From Kitasatospora sp044457565 (GTDB lineage Bacteria > Actinomycetota > Actinomycetes > Streptomycetales > Streptomycetaceae), in contig NZ_JBITGZ010000002.1 in assembly GCF_044457565.1 (NCBI RefSeq), positions 124,001 to 188,000 on the forward strand: 64,000 nucleotides of DNA, written 5' to 3'. The notes beneath the pieces were generated by a model, which was not told the origin of the DNA, did no database searches, and worked only from the letters and a program-made list of their open reading frames with translations. Below are positions 27,000 to 35,715 of this stretch, piece by piece. The position numbers were made by a program, and so were the translations under genes. Every line of letters starts with the position of its first letter. Position 1 is the first letter of the stretch.

Positions 27000-29738
27000 G
27001 TGCCTGTCCAGGCCGTCCCGCCCGACCCGACGACCTCGCCCCGCCCGGCGGATCTCCGCCTGCTGCTGCCCACCGCCTCGGCGTGGGCGGTCACGGCGGT
27101 GGTGCTGAGCCTCGATCCGAGCCACAGCGCCGCCTCGGCCGGTGCGGCCGTCGGTGCCGTCGCCCTGGCCGGGTACCTGCTGGCCCGATCCGGCGGGCGG
27201 ACCTTCCGAGCCCAGCACCGTCATGGGCCGAGCAGCCGCCGCGCCGCGTCCGTGACCCTGGCCGTCGTGCTGCTCACCGCAGCCGCTGCCACCGCCACCA
27301 CCCTGCTCCACACCGCCGACCTGCATCGAGGACCGCTGCCGGCGCTGGCCGCACCACCGGAGGACCCGCCGGCGCCGCGCCCGGGCGAGCCGCCGGCCCG
27401 CGCTCCCGCCGCCCCACCCGACCTGCTCGTCGAGCTCACCATCGCGGGCGACCCCGAACCGCGTACGTCGCGCAGCCGGGGGACGGCCCCCGGCCAGTCA
27501 CTGGTCACCGTGGACGCCATCGCCGACAAGGTGACCACCAGGGCGGGCGCCGAGCCGCCCGCCACCACCCGGACCCGCACCCCCGTCACCGTCATGGTCC
27601 GGGCCGAGGACGCCCAGCGCTGGCAGGTGCTGCTCCCGTCCACCCGGATCGCCGCCGACGTCCGGGTCCTCCCGGCGGGGGAGGGCCACGACGACACGGC
27701 CGCGCTGCTCCTCGCGCACGGGCCGCCCAGGGTGCTGGCGCAGCCCGGCCTCGTCCAGCGGATCGCGGGCGGCCTGCGGGCCGGTCTCCGCTCGGCCTGC
27801 GACCATCTCCCCGCCGATGCGCGAGGCCTGCTGCCGGGCCTGGTCGTCGGCGACACCTCCCGGCTGCCCGACGACCTGCGCGACGCGTTCCGGGCCACCG
27901 ACCTCGTCCATCTCACCGCCGTCAGCGGCGCGAACCTGTCGATCGTCCTGTTCGTCCTGCTCGGCGCCCCCGGCCGGGCCGGCACACCCGAGCGCCTGGG
28001 GCTCGCCGCCCTGCTCGGGCTCTCGCTGCGCAGCACCGCCGTCCTCGGGACGGCCGTCGTCCTGGGCTTCGTCACGATCTGCCGGCCGGAGCCGAGCGTG
28101 CTGCGGGCCGCCGCCACCGGCCTGATCGGGCTGCTCGCACTCGGCACCGGCCGTTCCCGCCAGGCGGTTCCGGCACTCTCGGGCGCGGTACTGCTGCTGG
28201 TCCTGCTGGATCCCTTCCTCGCCCACTCCTACGGGTTCCTGCTCTCGGTGCTCGCCACCGCGGGCCTGCTGACCCTCAGTCCGCGCTGGGCGGCCGCACT
28301 GCGCGAGCGCGGCTGGCCGCGTCACCTCGCAGCCGGCTTCGCGGCGGCCGCAGCGGCGCAGGTGCTCTGCGCACCGGTCACGGTGCTGCTCGCGCCCAGG
28401 GTCAGCCTCGTCGCCGTGCCCTGCAACCTGCTCGCCGAACTGGCCGTCACCCCGGCCACCCTGCTGGGCTTCGCGGCGCTCGCGGTCCACCCGCTGTCCG
28501 CCGCGGCCGCCGGATTCCTGGCCGACCTGGCGGCCGTCCCGGCGGGTTGGCTGGCGGTGGTCGCCCGGCACGGTGCCGCGATGCCGGGCGCTCAACTCTC
28601 CTGGCCCGGTGGCCTGCCCGGAGCCGTCGTCCTCGCGCTGGCCACCCTTGCCGCCTACTGGGCCGCCCCACTCCTGCTGCCCGCGCCCACCGCACCGGAC
28701 GCCGCCGCCCGGGAGCCCCGGACGCGCCGGGTCGCGGGTGCCCCGGCCCGGGCCGTCCTGGCCGGCGTGTTCGCCCTCGTCCTGCTGGCCCTGCTGCTGC
28801 GCCCGCCGGTGCTGACCAGGATCACCACGGGCTGGCCGCCCGCCGGGTGGCGGCTGGCGGTGTGCGACATCGGCCAGGGGGACATGCTGGTGCTGCCGAT
28901 CGTCCCGGAGAGTGAGCCGGAGGCCGCGCCGGACAGCGCGGTGGTCATCGACACGGGCCCGGATCCACGCACCGCCGACGCCTGCCTGCGGGATCTGGGC
29001 ATCACCAGCGTGCCGCTGCTGCTGGTGACGCACTTCCATGCGGATCATGTGGAGGGCGTGCCCGGGGTGCTGCGCGGGCGGGAGGTCGGCGCGATCGAGG
29101 GCAGCACGCTGGACGAGCCGCCGGGTGAGGCGGCGAGAGTGCGGGGGTGGGCGGCGGCCGCCGGCGTCCCACTGCTGCGTGCCGCTCGGGGCGAGCACCG
29201 CACGGCCGGACCGTCCCTCTCCTGGGAGGTCCTCTGGCCGGACGACCAGCAGCCGGCCCGGGCCATCGCGCAGCCGGGCCCGGGCGCGCCGCCTGACGCG
29301 CGGTCGAGCTCGCCGTACGGCGCCGCCGCGCCGGGGGCGAACAACGCCAGCGTCGCGCTGCTCGCGACCGTCGGGCGGGCCGACCGGCCCGGGGGAGGCC
29401 TGCGCATCGCGCTGCTCGGCGACCTGGAGCCGTCGGCGCAGGCCGTGCTGCTCAACCGGTTGAGGCCCGGCCGGGTGGACGTCCTCAAGGTGGCGCACCA
29501 CGGTTCGGCGAACCAGGACTGGGACTTGGCGGCCGCCTTGCGCCCCCGGCTGGCCCTCATCTCCTGCGGCCGGGACAACCCCTACGGCCACCCGTCCCCC
29601 AGGACGGTCGACCGCCTACGAGCCCTGGGCGCAACCGTCCTGCGTACGGACCAGGCCGGGGACATCGCCGTCCTCGGCGACAGCCCCGCGGCCCTCCGCG
29701 CGGCCACCCACCCGCCGGACCGGCCGGAGGCGCGATGA
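27000..29738 (+). CDS. comEC: ComEC/Rec2 family DNA-uptake channel
   Basis: At least 912 residues: N-terminal membrane helices and a DUF4131 region (1-260), the polytopic competence domain (about 260-600, DLVHLTAVSGANLSIVLFVLL), and a C-terminal metallo-beta-lactamase domain with THFHADHVEGVPG and KVAHHGSANQDW. ComEC moves single-stranded DNA across the membrane; natural competence is not established in Streptomyces. The first ordinary start (GTG 27000) has no ribosome site. GGAGG at 26937-26941 instead precedes an in-frame CTG (26946) and ATT (26949), with no closer stop, so the true start may be 51-54 bases upstream. Confidence 0.93.
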   Translation: MPVQAVPPDPTTSPRPADLRLLLPTASAWAVTAVVLSLDPSHSAASAGAAVGAVALAGYLLARSGGRTFRAQHRHGPSSRRAASVTLAVVLLTAAAATATTLLHTADLHRGPLPALAAPPEDPPAPRPGEPPARAPAAPPDLLVELTIAGDPEPRTSRSRGTAPGQSLVTVDAIADKVTTRAGAEPPATTRTRTPVTVMVRAEDAQRWQVLLPSTRIAADVRVLPAGEGHDDTAALLLAHGPPRVLAQPGLVQRIAGGLRAGLRSACDHLPADARGLLPGLVVGDTSRLPDDLRDAFRATDLVHLTAVSGANLSIVLFVLLGAPGRAGTPERLGLAALLGLSLRSTAVLGTAVVLGFVTICRPEPSVLRAAATGLIGLLALGTGRSRQAVPALSGAVLLLVLLDPFLAHSYGFLLSVLATAGLLTLSPRWAAALRERGWPRHLAAGFAAAAAAQVLCAPVTVLLAPRVSLVAVPCNLLAELAVTPATLLGFAALAVHPLSAAAAGFLADLAAVPAGWLAVVARHGAAMPGAQLSWPGGLPGAVVLALATLAAYWAAPLLLPAPTAPDAAAREPRTRRVAGAPARAVLAGVFALVLLALLLRPPVLTRITTGWPPAGWRLAVCDIGQGDMLVLPIVPESEPEAAPDSAVVIDTGPDPRTADACLRDLGITSVPLLLVTHFHADHVEGVPGVLRGREVGAIEGSTLDEPPGEAARVRGWAAAAGVPLLRAARGEHRTAGPSLSWEVLWPDDQQPARAIAQPGPGAPPDARSSSPYGAAAPGANNASVALLATVGRADRPGGGLRIALLGDLEPSAQAVLLNRLRPGRVDVLKVAHHGSANQDWDLAAALRPRLALISCGRDNPYGHPSPRTVDRLRALGATVLRTDQAGDIAVLGDSPAALRAATHPPDRPEAR

Positions 29739-29826
29739 CCGGCGTCGGGTGGTCCGGCGACGTCGGATGGTCCGGTGAGGAGTCCGCCGAGCAGTGCGTT
29801 GAGCAGTTCGGAGGGCCGGGCCGGGA

Positions 29827-30102
29827 TCAGCCCTCCTCGCGCCAGCCTTCGTACTCGGCGGCGAGGGCGTCCAGTACGGTCAGCAGCTCGGTCGTCCACC
29901 CGGTCTCCGGCGGTTCCACGACCACCAGCCACTGCGCGTCCTCGGCGTCGTCCTCGCCGGCGAGGGCGTCACGGACGACCTCAAGGTCGCCGAGGTCCAG
30001 CCGGCGGGCGGAGAGCTCTTCGGCGGCCTCGTCGGCGGCGTCGCGGTCGGGCAGGACGAGCAGCTGGCGGGCCTGGAGGTCGATGTTGTCATTCTCGGTC
30101 AC
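29827..30102 (-). CDS. RraB-like (ribonuclease E inhibitor) small protein
   Basis: A 91-residue acidic protein, VTENDNIDLQARQLLVLPDRDAADEAAEEL..., ending LDALAAEYEGWREEG. The ending resembles the EYDGWGTYFE end of RraB, and the fold pattern (two helix-strand units with VVEPPET) is compatible. RraB inhibits RNase E in enterobacteria, and an RNase E is encoded at the start of this window; function here is inferred. The start is GTG at 30102, six bases after GAGAAT. It lies between comEC and holA on the opposite strand. Confidence 0.6.
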   Translation of the reverse strand: MTENDNIDLQARQLLVLPDRDAADEAAEELSARRLDLGDLEVVRDALAGEDDAEDAQWLVVVEPPETGWTTELLTVLDALAAEYEGWREEG

Positions 30103-30331
30103 GCCCTCATTCTCCCGACCCCGTCCGACGCACTTCCGCCCACCCCGGCACCCGGGAACAGCCGCTCCGGCGAGCCGCCGCGCAGCACGTCCGGGCTCCC
30201 GGCGCCTGCGGGCCCGCGTCGCACCGGTACCGGTACGCGTACCTGTGCCGGGCCGGTTCCGGTCCTCCCCACCGCCGGACGATGCCGGACGGCGCCGGAG
30301 GTGTCCGTGGCGCGTGGGATGCTGGTACGCG

Positions 30332-31327
30332 ATGGCCAGGAAGAGTGCACCCGACGACCTGCTCGCCCCACTGACCCTTGCGGTCGGCCAGGAGGAGCTG
30401 CTGCTCGATCGCGCGGTCGCCCAGGTGGTGGCGGCGGCGAAGGCGGCGGATCCGGACACCGACGTACGCGATCTCGCCCCCGGTGCGCTCCAGCCCGGCA
30501 GCCTTGCCGAGCTCACCACGCCCTCGCTCTTCGCCGAGCGCAAGGTGATCGTGGTGCGGGCCGCGCAGGATCTGTCCGCCGACTCCGTGAAGGAGGTCAA
30601 GGCGTACATCGAGTCCCCGGCCGAAGAAGTGATCATGGTGCTGGTGCACGCCGGCGGCGCGAAGGGCAAGGGGTTGCTCGACGCGGGCCGCAAGGCGGGT
30701 GGCCGCGAAGTGCAGTGCGCCAAGCTGTCCAAGGCGGGGGAGCGGCTCGCCTTCGTCAAGGGCGAGTTCCGTACGCTCGGCCGGTCCGCGACCCAGGAGG
30801 CGTGCCAGACGCTGCTCGATGCCCTCGGCAGTGACCTGCGTGAACTGGCGGCCGCGTGCAGCCAGCTGACCGCCGACGTCGAGGGCACCATCGACGAGAC
30901 GGTTGTCGCCCGCTACTACAGCGGCCGGGCCGAGGCCACCGGCTTCGAGGTGGCCGACCTCGCGGTCACCGGCCGGGCCGCCGAGGCGCTGGAGCGGTTG
31001 CGCTGGGCGCTGGCGGTCGGTCAGCCGCCCACCGGTATCACGTATGCGCTGGCGTCGGGCGTCCGCAGCATCGGGCGGCTGGCCACCACCGGCCGGAACA
31101 TGCGCCCCGCCGACCTGGCTCGCGAGCTGGGCATGCCGCCGTGGAAGGTCGACCGGGTGCGCCAGCAGATGCGTGGCTGGACGGGCGACGCGGTGGCGAC
31201 GGCGCTGACGGCGATCGCGCAGGCCGACGCGGCGGTCAAGGGCGGCTCGGACGACCCGGCCTACGCGCTGGAGCGTGCCGTGGTCGCGGTCGCGAAGGCC
31301 GCCCGCTCCGGCGCCCGCACCTACTGA
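30332..31327 (+). CDS. holA: DNA polymerase III subunit delta
   Basis: A 331-residue clamp-loader subunit. The N-terminal AAA-like domain starts LTLAVGQEELLLDRAVAQVV and includes PSLFAERKVIVVR. The mid region has LGSDLRELAAACSQLT and the C-terminal collar domain has TGFEVADLAVTGRAAEALERLRWAL and LARELGMPPWKVDRVRQQ. Delta opens the sliding clamp during loading. ATG 30332 matches the family start (MARKSAPDD). It follows comEC as in most actinobacteria and converges on a membrane protein gene. Confidence 0.95.
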   Translation: MARKSAPDDLLAPLTLAVGQEELLLDRAVAQVVAAAKAADPDTDVRDLAPGALQPGSLAELTTPSLFAERKVIVVRAAQDLSADSVKEVKAYIESPAEEVIMVLVHAGGAKGKGLLDAGRKAGGREVQCAKLSKAGERLAFVKGEFRTLGRSATQEACQTLLDALGSDLRELAAACSQLTADVEGTIDETVVARYYSGRAEATGFEVADLAVTGRAAEALERLRWALAVGQPPTGITYALASGVRSIGRLATTGRNMRPADLARELGMPPWKVDRVRQQMRGWTGDAVATALTAIAQADAAVKGGSDDPAYALERAVVAVAKAARSGARTY

Positions 31328-31429
31328 GCAGCGCCGAAAGCAGGCCGGCCCCACTCCGCTCACGAGCTCACGAGCTCACGAGCTCTCCCGCTCACGCCCC
31401 CAACGACTGGCCGCCTCAACGCCGGGCCG

Positions 31430-32200
31430 TCATCCGCCGACCGCCTTCAGGGCGTCCCGGCCGTCGGCGAGCAGTGCCTGCCTGATCGTCTCCCGGTCGG
31501 GTGCGGTCGTCTTGCCCTGCTGGTAGCTGCCGCTCCAGGAGAAGTAGAGCGTCATGCCGCCGTCCCGGACCTCCAGCAACTGGCTGACGCTGCGCCAGGT
31601 CTTGTCAGAGCCACTGGGCTCCTCGCGGAAGGCGACGAAGGCCTGCTCACCGAGGTTCGGTACGTCGCTGATCTGGTACTGCTGCTGCTGGAGGGCAGAC
31701 CTGGCGGCCTCGAACTCGGGGCGGGCGCTCACGGCCTTGTGCAGGTTGATGTCCAGGTACAGCGTGGCGTAGTCGCTGTCGCCGGTGCCGGTGCGCTTCT
31801 GCGACGCACTGCAGGACATCGAGTCCAGCGCGGAGTGCCGGGTGCTGTGGTGGTAGGGCGAGTCGTCCTTCGACGGGTAGAGCTGGCTGAACTTGACGAA
31901 CTTGGCCGTCTCGCACAGATCGTCCACCACGCGGTACTTGGCCACGCTCTCCGGCGAGCTCGCGGTGCTGACCAGGCCCGGCAGGCCGAGCACGGCGGCG
32001 GTCCAGGCGCCGGAGGCCAGTACCGCGCCGGCGAAGGCCCAGCCCGCGTTGCGGCGCAGGCCGCCCTTGCGGCCGGCGGGCGCGGCGGGCACGCCGGGTG
32101 CAGCGGCCATGGCGGGGCCGTACCCGGGAGCGGCGAAGGGCGGCGGTTGCTGCGTCGGGAAGCTCCCGTAGCCCGAGCCGGCCTGCGGTGGCGTCGCCAT
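31430..32200 (-). CDS. Membrane-anchored protein of unknown function
   Basis: A 256-residue protein. The N-terminus is Pro/Gly/Ala-rich (MATPPQAGSGYGSFPTQQPPPF), a single membrane helix lies near 52-75 (NAGWAFAGAVLASGAWTAAVLGLPGLV), and an extracytoplasmic domain follows with VDDLCETAKFVKFSQLYP, MSCSASQKRTGTGDSDYATLYLDINLH and LYFSWSGSYQQGK. Two cysteines may form a disulphide. This layout is common among streptomycete surface proteins. No function is assigned. It converges on holA; a small CTCACGAG triplet repeat (31359-31382) lies between them. Confidence 0.7.
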   Translation of the reverse strand: MATPPQAGSGYGSFPTQQPPPFAAPGYGPAMAAAPGVPAAPAGRKGGLRRNAGWAFAGAVLASGAWTAAVLGLPGLVSTASSPESVAKYRVVDDLCETAKFVKFSQLYPSKDDSPYHHSTRHSALDSMSCSASQKRTGTGDSDYATLYLDINLHKAVSARPEFEAARSALQQQQYQISDVPNLGEQAFVAFREEPSGSDKTWRSVSQLLEVRDGGMTLYFSWSGSYQQGKTTAPDRETIRQALLADGRDALKAVGG

Positions 32201-32591
32201 GGAGATCCCCCTGTGTGGTCCGGCAGTGCGGGTGCGTCCCCGCCCGGACCGCGGGCGCGGCTGCCCGCCCGATCAGGCGATCGGCCGGTCCGGCGAGCGA
32301 TCCCGGTCCGACGACGATATCGGGATGACCCGCGAGTCCCCCGCTGGGGCAGGTCCGCGGGCCGGGCCCCCGTGCCGGGCGTGCCGCCGTGCCCGCAGAT
32401 GCGTACTGCCCGCCCGGAGTGATCCGGACGGGCAGTCGGCGAACGGCCTGTGACCAGGCAAGTCCGCGGTCAATCTGTGCACCGCACCCGCGTGGCGAAC
32501 GCAGGCCGCGTGCGGTACGAGTCTGTGCGCCTCAGGGTTCCGGGTAGAGGGCCGGTTCGACCTGAGGGGGTGGGGCAGGAGCCCCGAGGCG
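32201..32591. other. Intergenic region between membrane protein gene and rpsT
   Basis: 391 bases with no convincing gene. It holds the upstream region of the minus-strand membrane protein gene and, at 32530-32567, the likely rpsT terminator. Nothing else stands out. Confidence 0.4.
32530..32567 (-). terminator. Possible terminator of rpsT
   Basis: CCTCAGG (32530-32536) pairs with CCTGAGG (32561-32567) around a 24-nt GC-rich loop, 25 bases past the rpsT stop. Modest strength. Confidence 0.45.
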
Positions 32592-32858
32592 TCAGGCCTG
32601 GACGGCGTTGACGCGCTTGGTGATGGCCGACTTCTTGTTGGCGGCCTGGTTGGCGTGGATGACGCCCTTGCTCACGGCCTTGTCGAGGGCCTTGGAGGCC
32701 TCGCGGGCCAGCACGGTGGCCTTCTCGGTCTCGCCGGTGGCAGCGGCCTCGCGGGCCTTGCGCAGAGCGGTCTTCAGCGAGGACTTGACGGCCTTGTTGC
32801 GCAGGCGCGCCTTCTCGTTGGTCTTGTTGCGCTTGATCTGGGACTTGATGTTCGCCAC
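32592..32858 (-). CDS. rpsT: 30S ribosomal protein S20
   Basis: An 88-residue basic protein with the S20 signature ANIKSQIKRNKTNEKARLRNKAVKSSLKT and the C-terminal GVIHANQAANKKSAITKRVNAV. It binds 16S rRNA early in 30S assembly. The GTG start at 32858 has GAGG seven bases upstream. The gene order holA ... rpsT ... lepA is conserved in actinobacteria. Confidence 0.97.
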   Translation of the reverse strand: MANIKSQIKRNKTNEKARLRNKAVKSSLKTALRKAREAAATGETEKATVLAREASKALDKAVSKGVIHANQAANKKSAITKRVNAVQA

Positions 32859-32986
32859 GAAGGAGCCTCAGTCTTGTTCGTAATGGTTTGAACGAGGTTG
32901 CACCGGTCGGCTCGGGGTCAGCTGAGAGGGCATGCCAGAGCCGGGTGCAGCGACCAACGCTACCAGGGGCCTCGGCCCCGGCCCAA

Positions 32987-33076
32987 ACCGGAGCCCGCCC
33001 GCGTACCGGAGCCCGCCCGTGTACCGGAGCCCGCCCGCGTACCGGAGGCCGTCCGTGTACCGGGGCCCGTCCGCCG
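32987..33076. repeat. 18-bp tandem repeat, about five units
   Basis: Units of 18 bp beginning ACCGGAGCCCGCCCG start at 32987, 33005, 33023, 33041 and 33059; the first three differ at one position and the last two are degenerate. It lies upstream of rpsT (minus strand), in a 338-base region without a convincing gene. Confidence 0.9.
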
Positions 33077-33125
33077 AACCGCGCCGTCCGTCGGGCTGCG
33101 CCGCGCAGACATGTACGAGGACAGG

Positions 33126-33170
33126 AATGCGCGAAGCAGGCCTGCGCGAAGCAGGAATGCACGAAGCATG
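33126..33170. repeat. 15-bp tandem repeat, three units
   Basis: Units at 33126, 33141 and 33156 share the core TGCGCGAAGCAGG, the last with two changes. They lie between the 18-bp repeat and the end of the monooxygenase-like gene. Both repeats keep a codon-multiple period, but no start, ribosome site or family supports a gene. Confidence 0.85.
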
Positions 33171-33196
33171 CCCGCCCACGCGCCGCGCAGCCGCTG

Positions 33197-33502
33197 CTAT
33201 GCGAGGAGCAGTGGCTCCCCGTAGTGCTCGACCTCGGGGAACGGCGCGTAGAAGTGGTGCAGCAGCGCCCGCCACCGCTGGTACTCCGGGGAGCGGCGGA
33301 ATCCCTCGGTGTGGTCGGCGAGCGTCTCCCACTCCACCTGGAGCAGGAAGCGCGAGTCGCGCCCCTCGTCCAGGCAGCGTCGCAGCCGCAGCGAAAGGAA
33401 GCCGTGCTGCACCGCGATCAGCGGCCTGGCCTCGGCGAACGCTGCCAGGAACTCGTCCTCCCGGCCCGGAAGGACGTCGAGCAGTGCGCTTTCCAGGATC
33501 AC
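33197..33502 (-). CDS. Antibiotic biosynthesis monooxygenase (ABM) domain protein
   Basis: A 101-residue single-domain protein of the dimeric ferredoxin-like fold: VILESALLDVLPGREDEFLAAFAEARPLI, QHGFLSLRLRRCLDEGRDSRFLLQVEWETLADHTEGFRRSPEYQRWRALLHHF. Stand-alone ABM proteins are often small monooxygenases or stress proteins; the substrate is unknown. The GTG at 33502 follows TAGACT by seven bases (minus strand), a leaderless arrangement. It is divergent from lepA. Confidence 0.85.
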   Translation of the reverse strand: MILESALLDVLPGREDEFLAAFAEARPLIAVQHGFLSLRLRRCLDEGRDSRFLLQVEWETLADHTEGFRRSPEYQRWRALLHHFYAPFPEVEHYGEPLLLA

Positions 33503-33749
33503 GGCCCGGAGTCTACGGGCCGCCTGCGGACGGCTGCGGTGTCCCGGTGGCCACACTCGGCGGGGGCGGGCGGCCGGGCGGCCGGTGGGCCTCGGCGGCC
33601 TGCGTGAGAGCTGGACAGCGAGGCGGCGCGGGCTCGTGGGAAGATGGGTGGAACCATTTCGATCGGACGAGACCGTCCGGTCCCGGGAGCAGCCGGTCAG
33701 CGATGATCCGGACACCCCGGCCCCCGGACCAACGGAGAATCGGACCAAG

Positions 33750-35618
33750 GTGCCCGCGACCCCCAGCAATGTGCCAGAGCCCAGCCGTACCGACCCGGCG
33801 CTGATCCGCAACTTCTGCATCATCGCCCACATCGACCACGGCAAGTCGACCCTCGCAGACCGGATGCTGCAGATCACCGGCGTGGTCGACCCCCGGCAGA
33901 TGCGCGCCCAGTACCTCGACCGTATGGACATCGAGCGCGAGCGCGGCATCACCATCAAGTCGCAGGCGGTCCGCCTCCCCTGGGCGCCGACGGTCGGCGA
34001 GGGCGCGGGTACGACCCACATCCTCAACATGATCGACACCCCGGGCCACGTCGACTTCACCTACGAGGTGTCCCGCTCGCTCGCCGCGTGCGAGGGCACC
34101 GTCCTCGTGGTGGACGCCGCGCAGGGCATCGAGGCGCAGACCCTCGCCAACCTGTACCTGGCGCTGGAGAACGACCTCACGATCGTCCCGGTGCTCAACA
34201 AGATCGACCTGCCGGCCGCCCAGCCGGAGAAGTACGCCGCGGAGCTCGCCCACATCATCGGCTGCGACCCCTCGGACGTCCTCAAGGTCAGCGCCAAGAG
34301 CGGCCTCGGCGTGCCGGAGCTGCTCGACCACCTGGTCGAGAAGATCCCGGCCCCGGTCGGCGTCAAGAACGCCCCGGCCCGCGCGATGATCTTCGACTCG
34401 GTCTACGACTCATACCGCGGTGTGGTCACCTACGTGCGTGTCGTCGACGGCCAGCTCACCAAGCGTGAGCGGATCGCGATGATGTCCACCGGCGCGACCC
34501 ACGAGCTGCTGGAGATCGGCGTCATCTCGCCCGAGCCGAAGGTCGCCGACGGCCTCGGCGTCGGCGAGGTCGGCTACATCATCACCGGTGTGAAGGACGT
34601 CCGGCAGTCCAAGGTCGGTGACACCATCACCTCGATGCACAAGGGTGCGACCGAGCCGCTCGGCGGCTACAAGGACCCGCGCCCGATGGTGTTCTCCGGC
34701 CTGTACCCGCTGGACGGCAGCGACTACCCGCTGCTTCGCGACGCGCTCGACAAGCTGCGCCTGAACGACGCCGCGCTGGTGTACGAGCCGGAGACCTCGG
34801 TCGCGCTCGGCTTCGGCTACCGCTGCGGGTTCCTCGGCCTGCTCCACCTGGAGATCATCCGGGAGCGCCTGGAGCGCGAGTTCAACCTCGACCTGATCTC
34901 CACCGCCCCGAACGTGATCTACCGGGTGGTCATGGAGGACGGCACCGAGCACACCGTCACCAACCCCAGCGAGTTCCCCACCGGCAAGATCGCCGAGGTG
35001 TTCGAGCCGGTGGTGCGCGGCACCATCCTCGCGCCGAACGAGTTCGTCGGCGCGATCATGGAGCTCTGCCAGACTCGCCGAGGCAACCTCCAGGGCATGG
35101 ACTACCTCTCCGAGGACCGGGTCGAGCTGCGCTACACCCTGCCGCTCGCCGAGATCGTCTTCGACTTCTTCGACCACCTGAAGTCCAAGACCCGCGGCTA
35201 CGGCTCCTTCGACTACGAGCCCATCGGTGAGCAGAGCGCCAGCCTGGTCAAGGTCGACATCCTGCTGCACGGCGACGCGGTGGACGCGTTCTCCGCGATC
35301 GTGCACAAGGACAAGGCCTACAACTACGGCGTGATGATGGCCGGCAAGCTCCAGAAGCTGATCCCGCGCCAGCAGTTCGAGGTGCCGATCCAGGCGGCCA
35401 TCGGCTCGCGCGTGATCGCCCGTGAGACCGTCCGCGCGATCCGCAAGGACGTCCTCGCCAAGTGCTACGGCGGTGACATCTCGCGTAAGCGCAAGCTGCT
35501 GGAGAAGCAGAAGGAAGGCAAGAAGCGGATGAAGATGGTCGGCCGTGTGGAGGTCCCGCAGGAGGCCTTCATCGCGGCGCTGTCCACCGACGCGGACGCT
35601 CCCAAGGAGAAGAAGTAG
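33750..35618 (+). CDS. lepA: Elongation factor 4 (LepA)
   Basis: A 622-residue translational GTPase that remodels stalled or back-translocated ribosomes. The G domain has AHIDHGKST near residue 26, ERERGITIKSQ, DTPGHVDF and NKIDLP. Later domains include GYRCGFLGLLHLEIIRERLEREF, and the LepA-specific C-terminal domain ends with AKCYGGDISRKRKLLEKQKEGKKRMKMVG. The GTG at 33750 gives the conserved MPATPSNVPEPSRTDP N-terminus of streptomycete LepA. A strong terminator follows. Confidence 0.97.
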   Translation: MPATPSNVPEPSRTDPALIRNFCIIAHIDHGKSTLADRMLQITGVVDPRQMRAQYLDRMDIERERGITIKSQAVRLPWAPTVGEGAGTTHILNMIDTPGHVDFTYEVSRSLAACEGTVLVVDAAQGIEAQTLANLYLALENDLTIVPVLNKIDLPAAQPEKYAAELAHIIGCDPSDVLKVSAKSGLGVPELLDHLVEKIPAPVGVKNAPARAMIFDSVYDSYRGVVTYVRVVDGQLTKRERIAMMSTGATHELLEIGVISPEPKVADGLGVGEVGYIITGVKDVRQSKVGDTITSMHKGATEPLGGYKDPRPMVFSGLYPLDGSDYPLLRDALDKLRLNDAALVYEPETSVALGFGYRCGFLGLLHLEIIRERLEREFNLDLISTAPNVIYRVVMEDGTEHTVTNPSEFPTGKIAEVFEPVVRGTILAPNEFVGAIMELCQTRRGNLQGMDYLSEDRVELRYTLPLAEIVFDFFDHLKSKTRGYGSFDYEPIGEQSASLVKVDILLHGDAVDAFSAIVHKDKAYNYGVMMAGKLQKLIPRQQFEVPIQAAIGSRVIARETVRAIRKDVLAKCYGGDISRKRKLLEKQKEGKKRMKMVGRVEVPQEAFIAALSTDADAPKEKK

Positions 35619-35634
35619 CGGTAGGCCGCACAGC

Positions 35635-35671
35635 GCGCAGGGCCCGGGGCGACCAGCCCCGGGCCCTGCGC
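35635..35671 (+). terminator. Terminator after lepA
   Basis: A 16-bp perfect stem (35635-35650 with 35656-35671) and loop GACCA begin 17 bases after the lepA stop. The converging oxidoreductase gene ends at 35716, so it may act both ways. Confidence 0.8.
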
Positions 35672-35715
35672 GTAGCCGTAGCCGCGGCTGTAGCCCGGAG
35701 CCATCGCCGCCGGCT

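Noticed and set aside
32932..33804. A 290-codon plus-strand frame with hexapeptide and pentapeptide repeats.
   Set aside because: It crosses the ABM gene and the start of lepA on other frames, and has no ribosome site. I treat only the DNA repeats as real.
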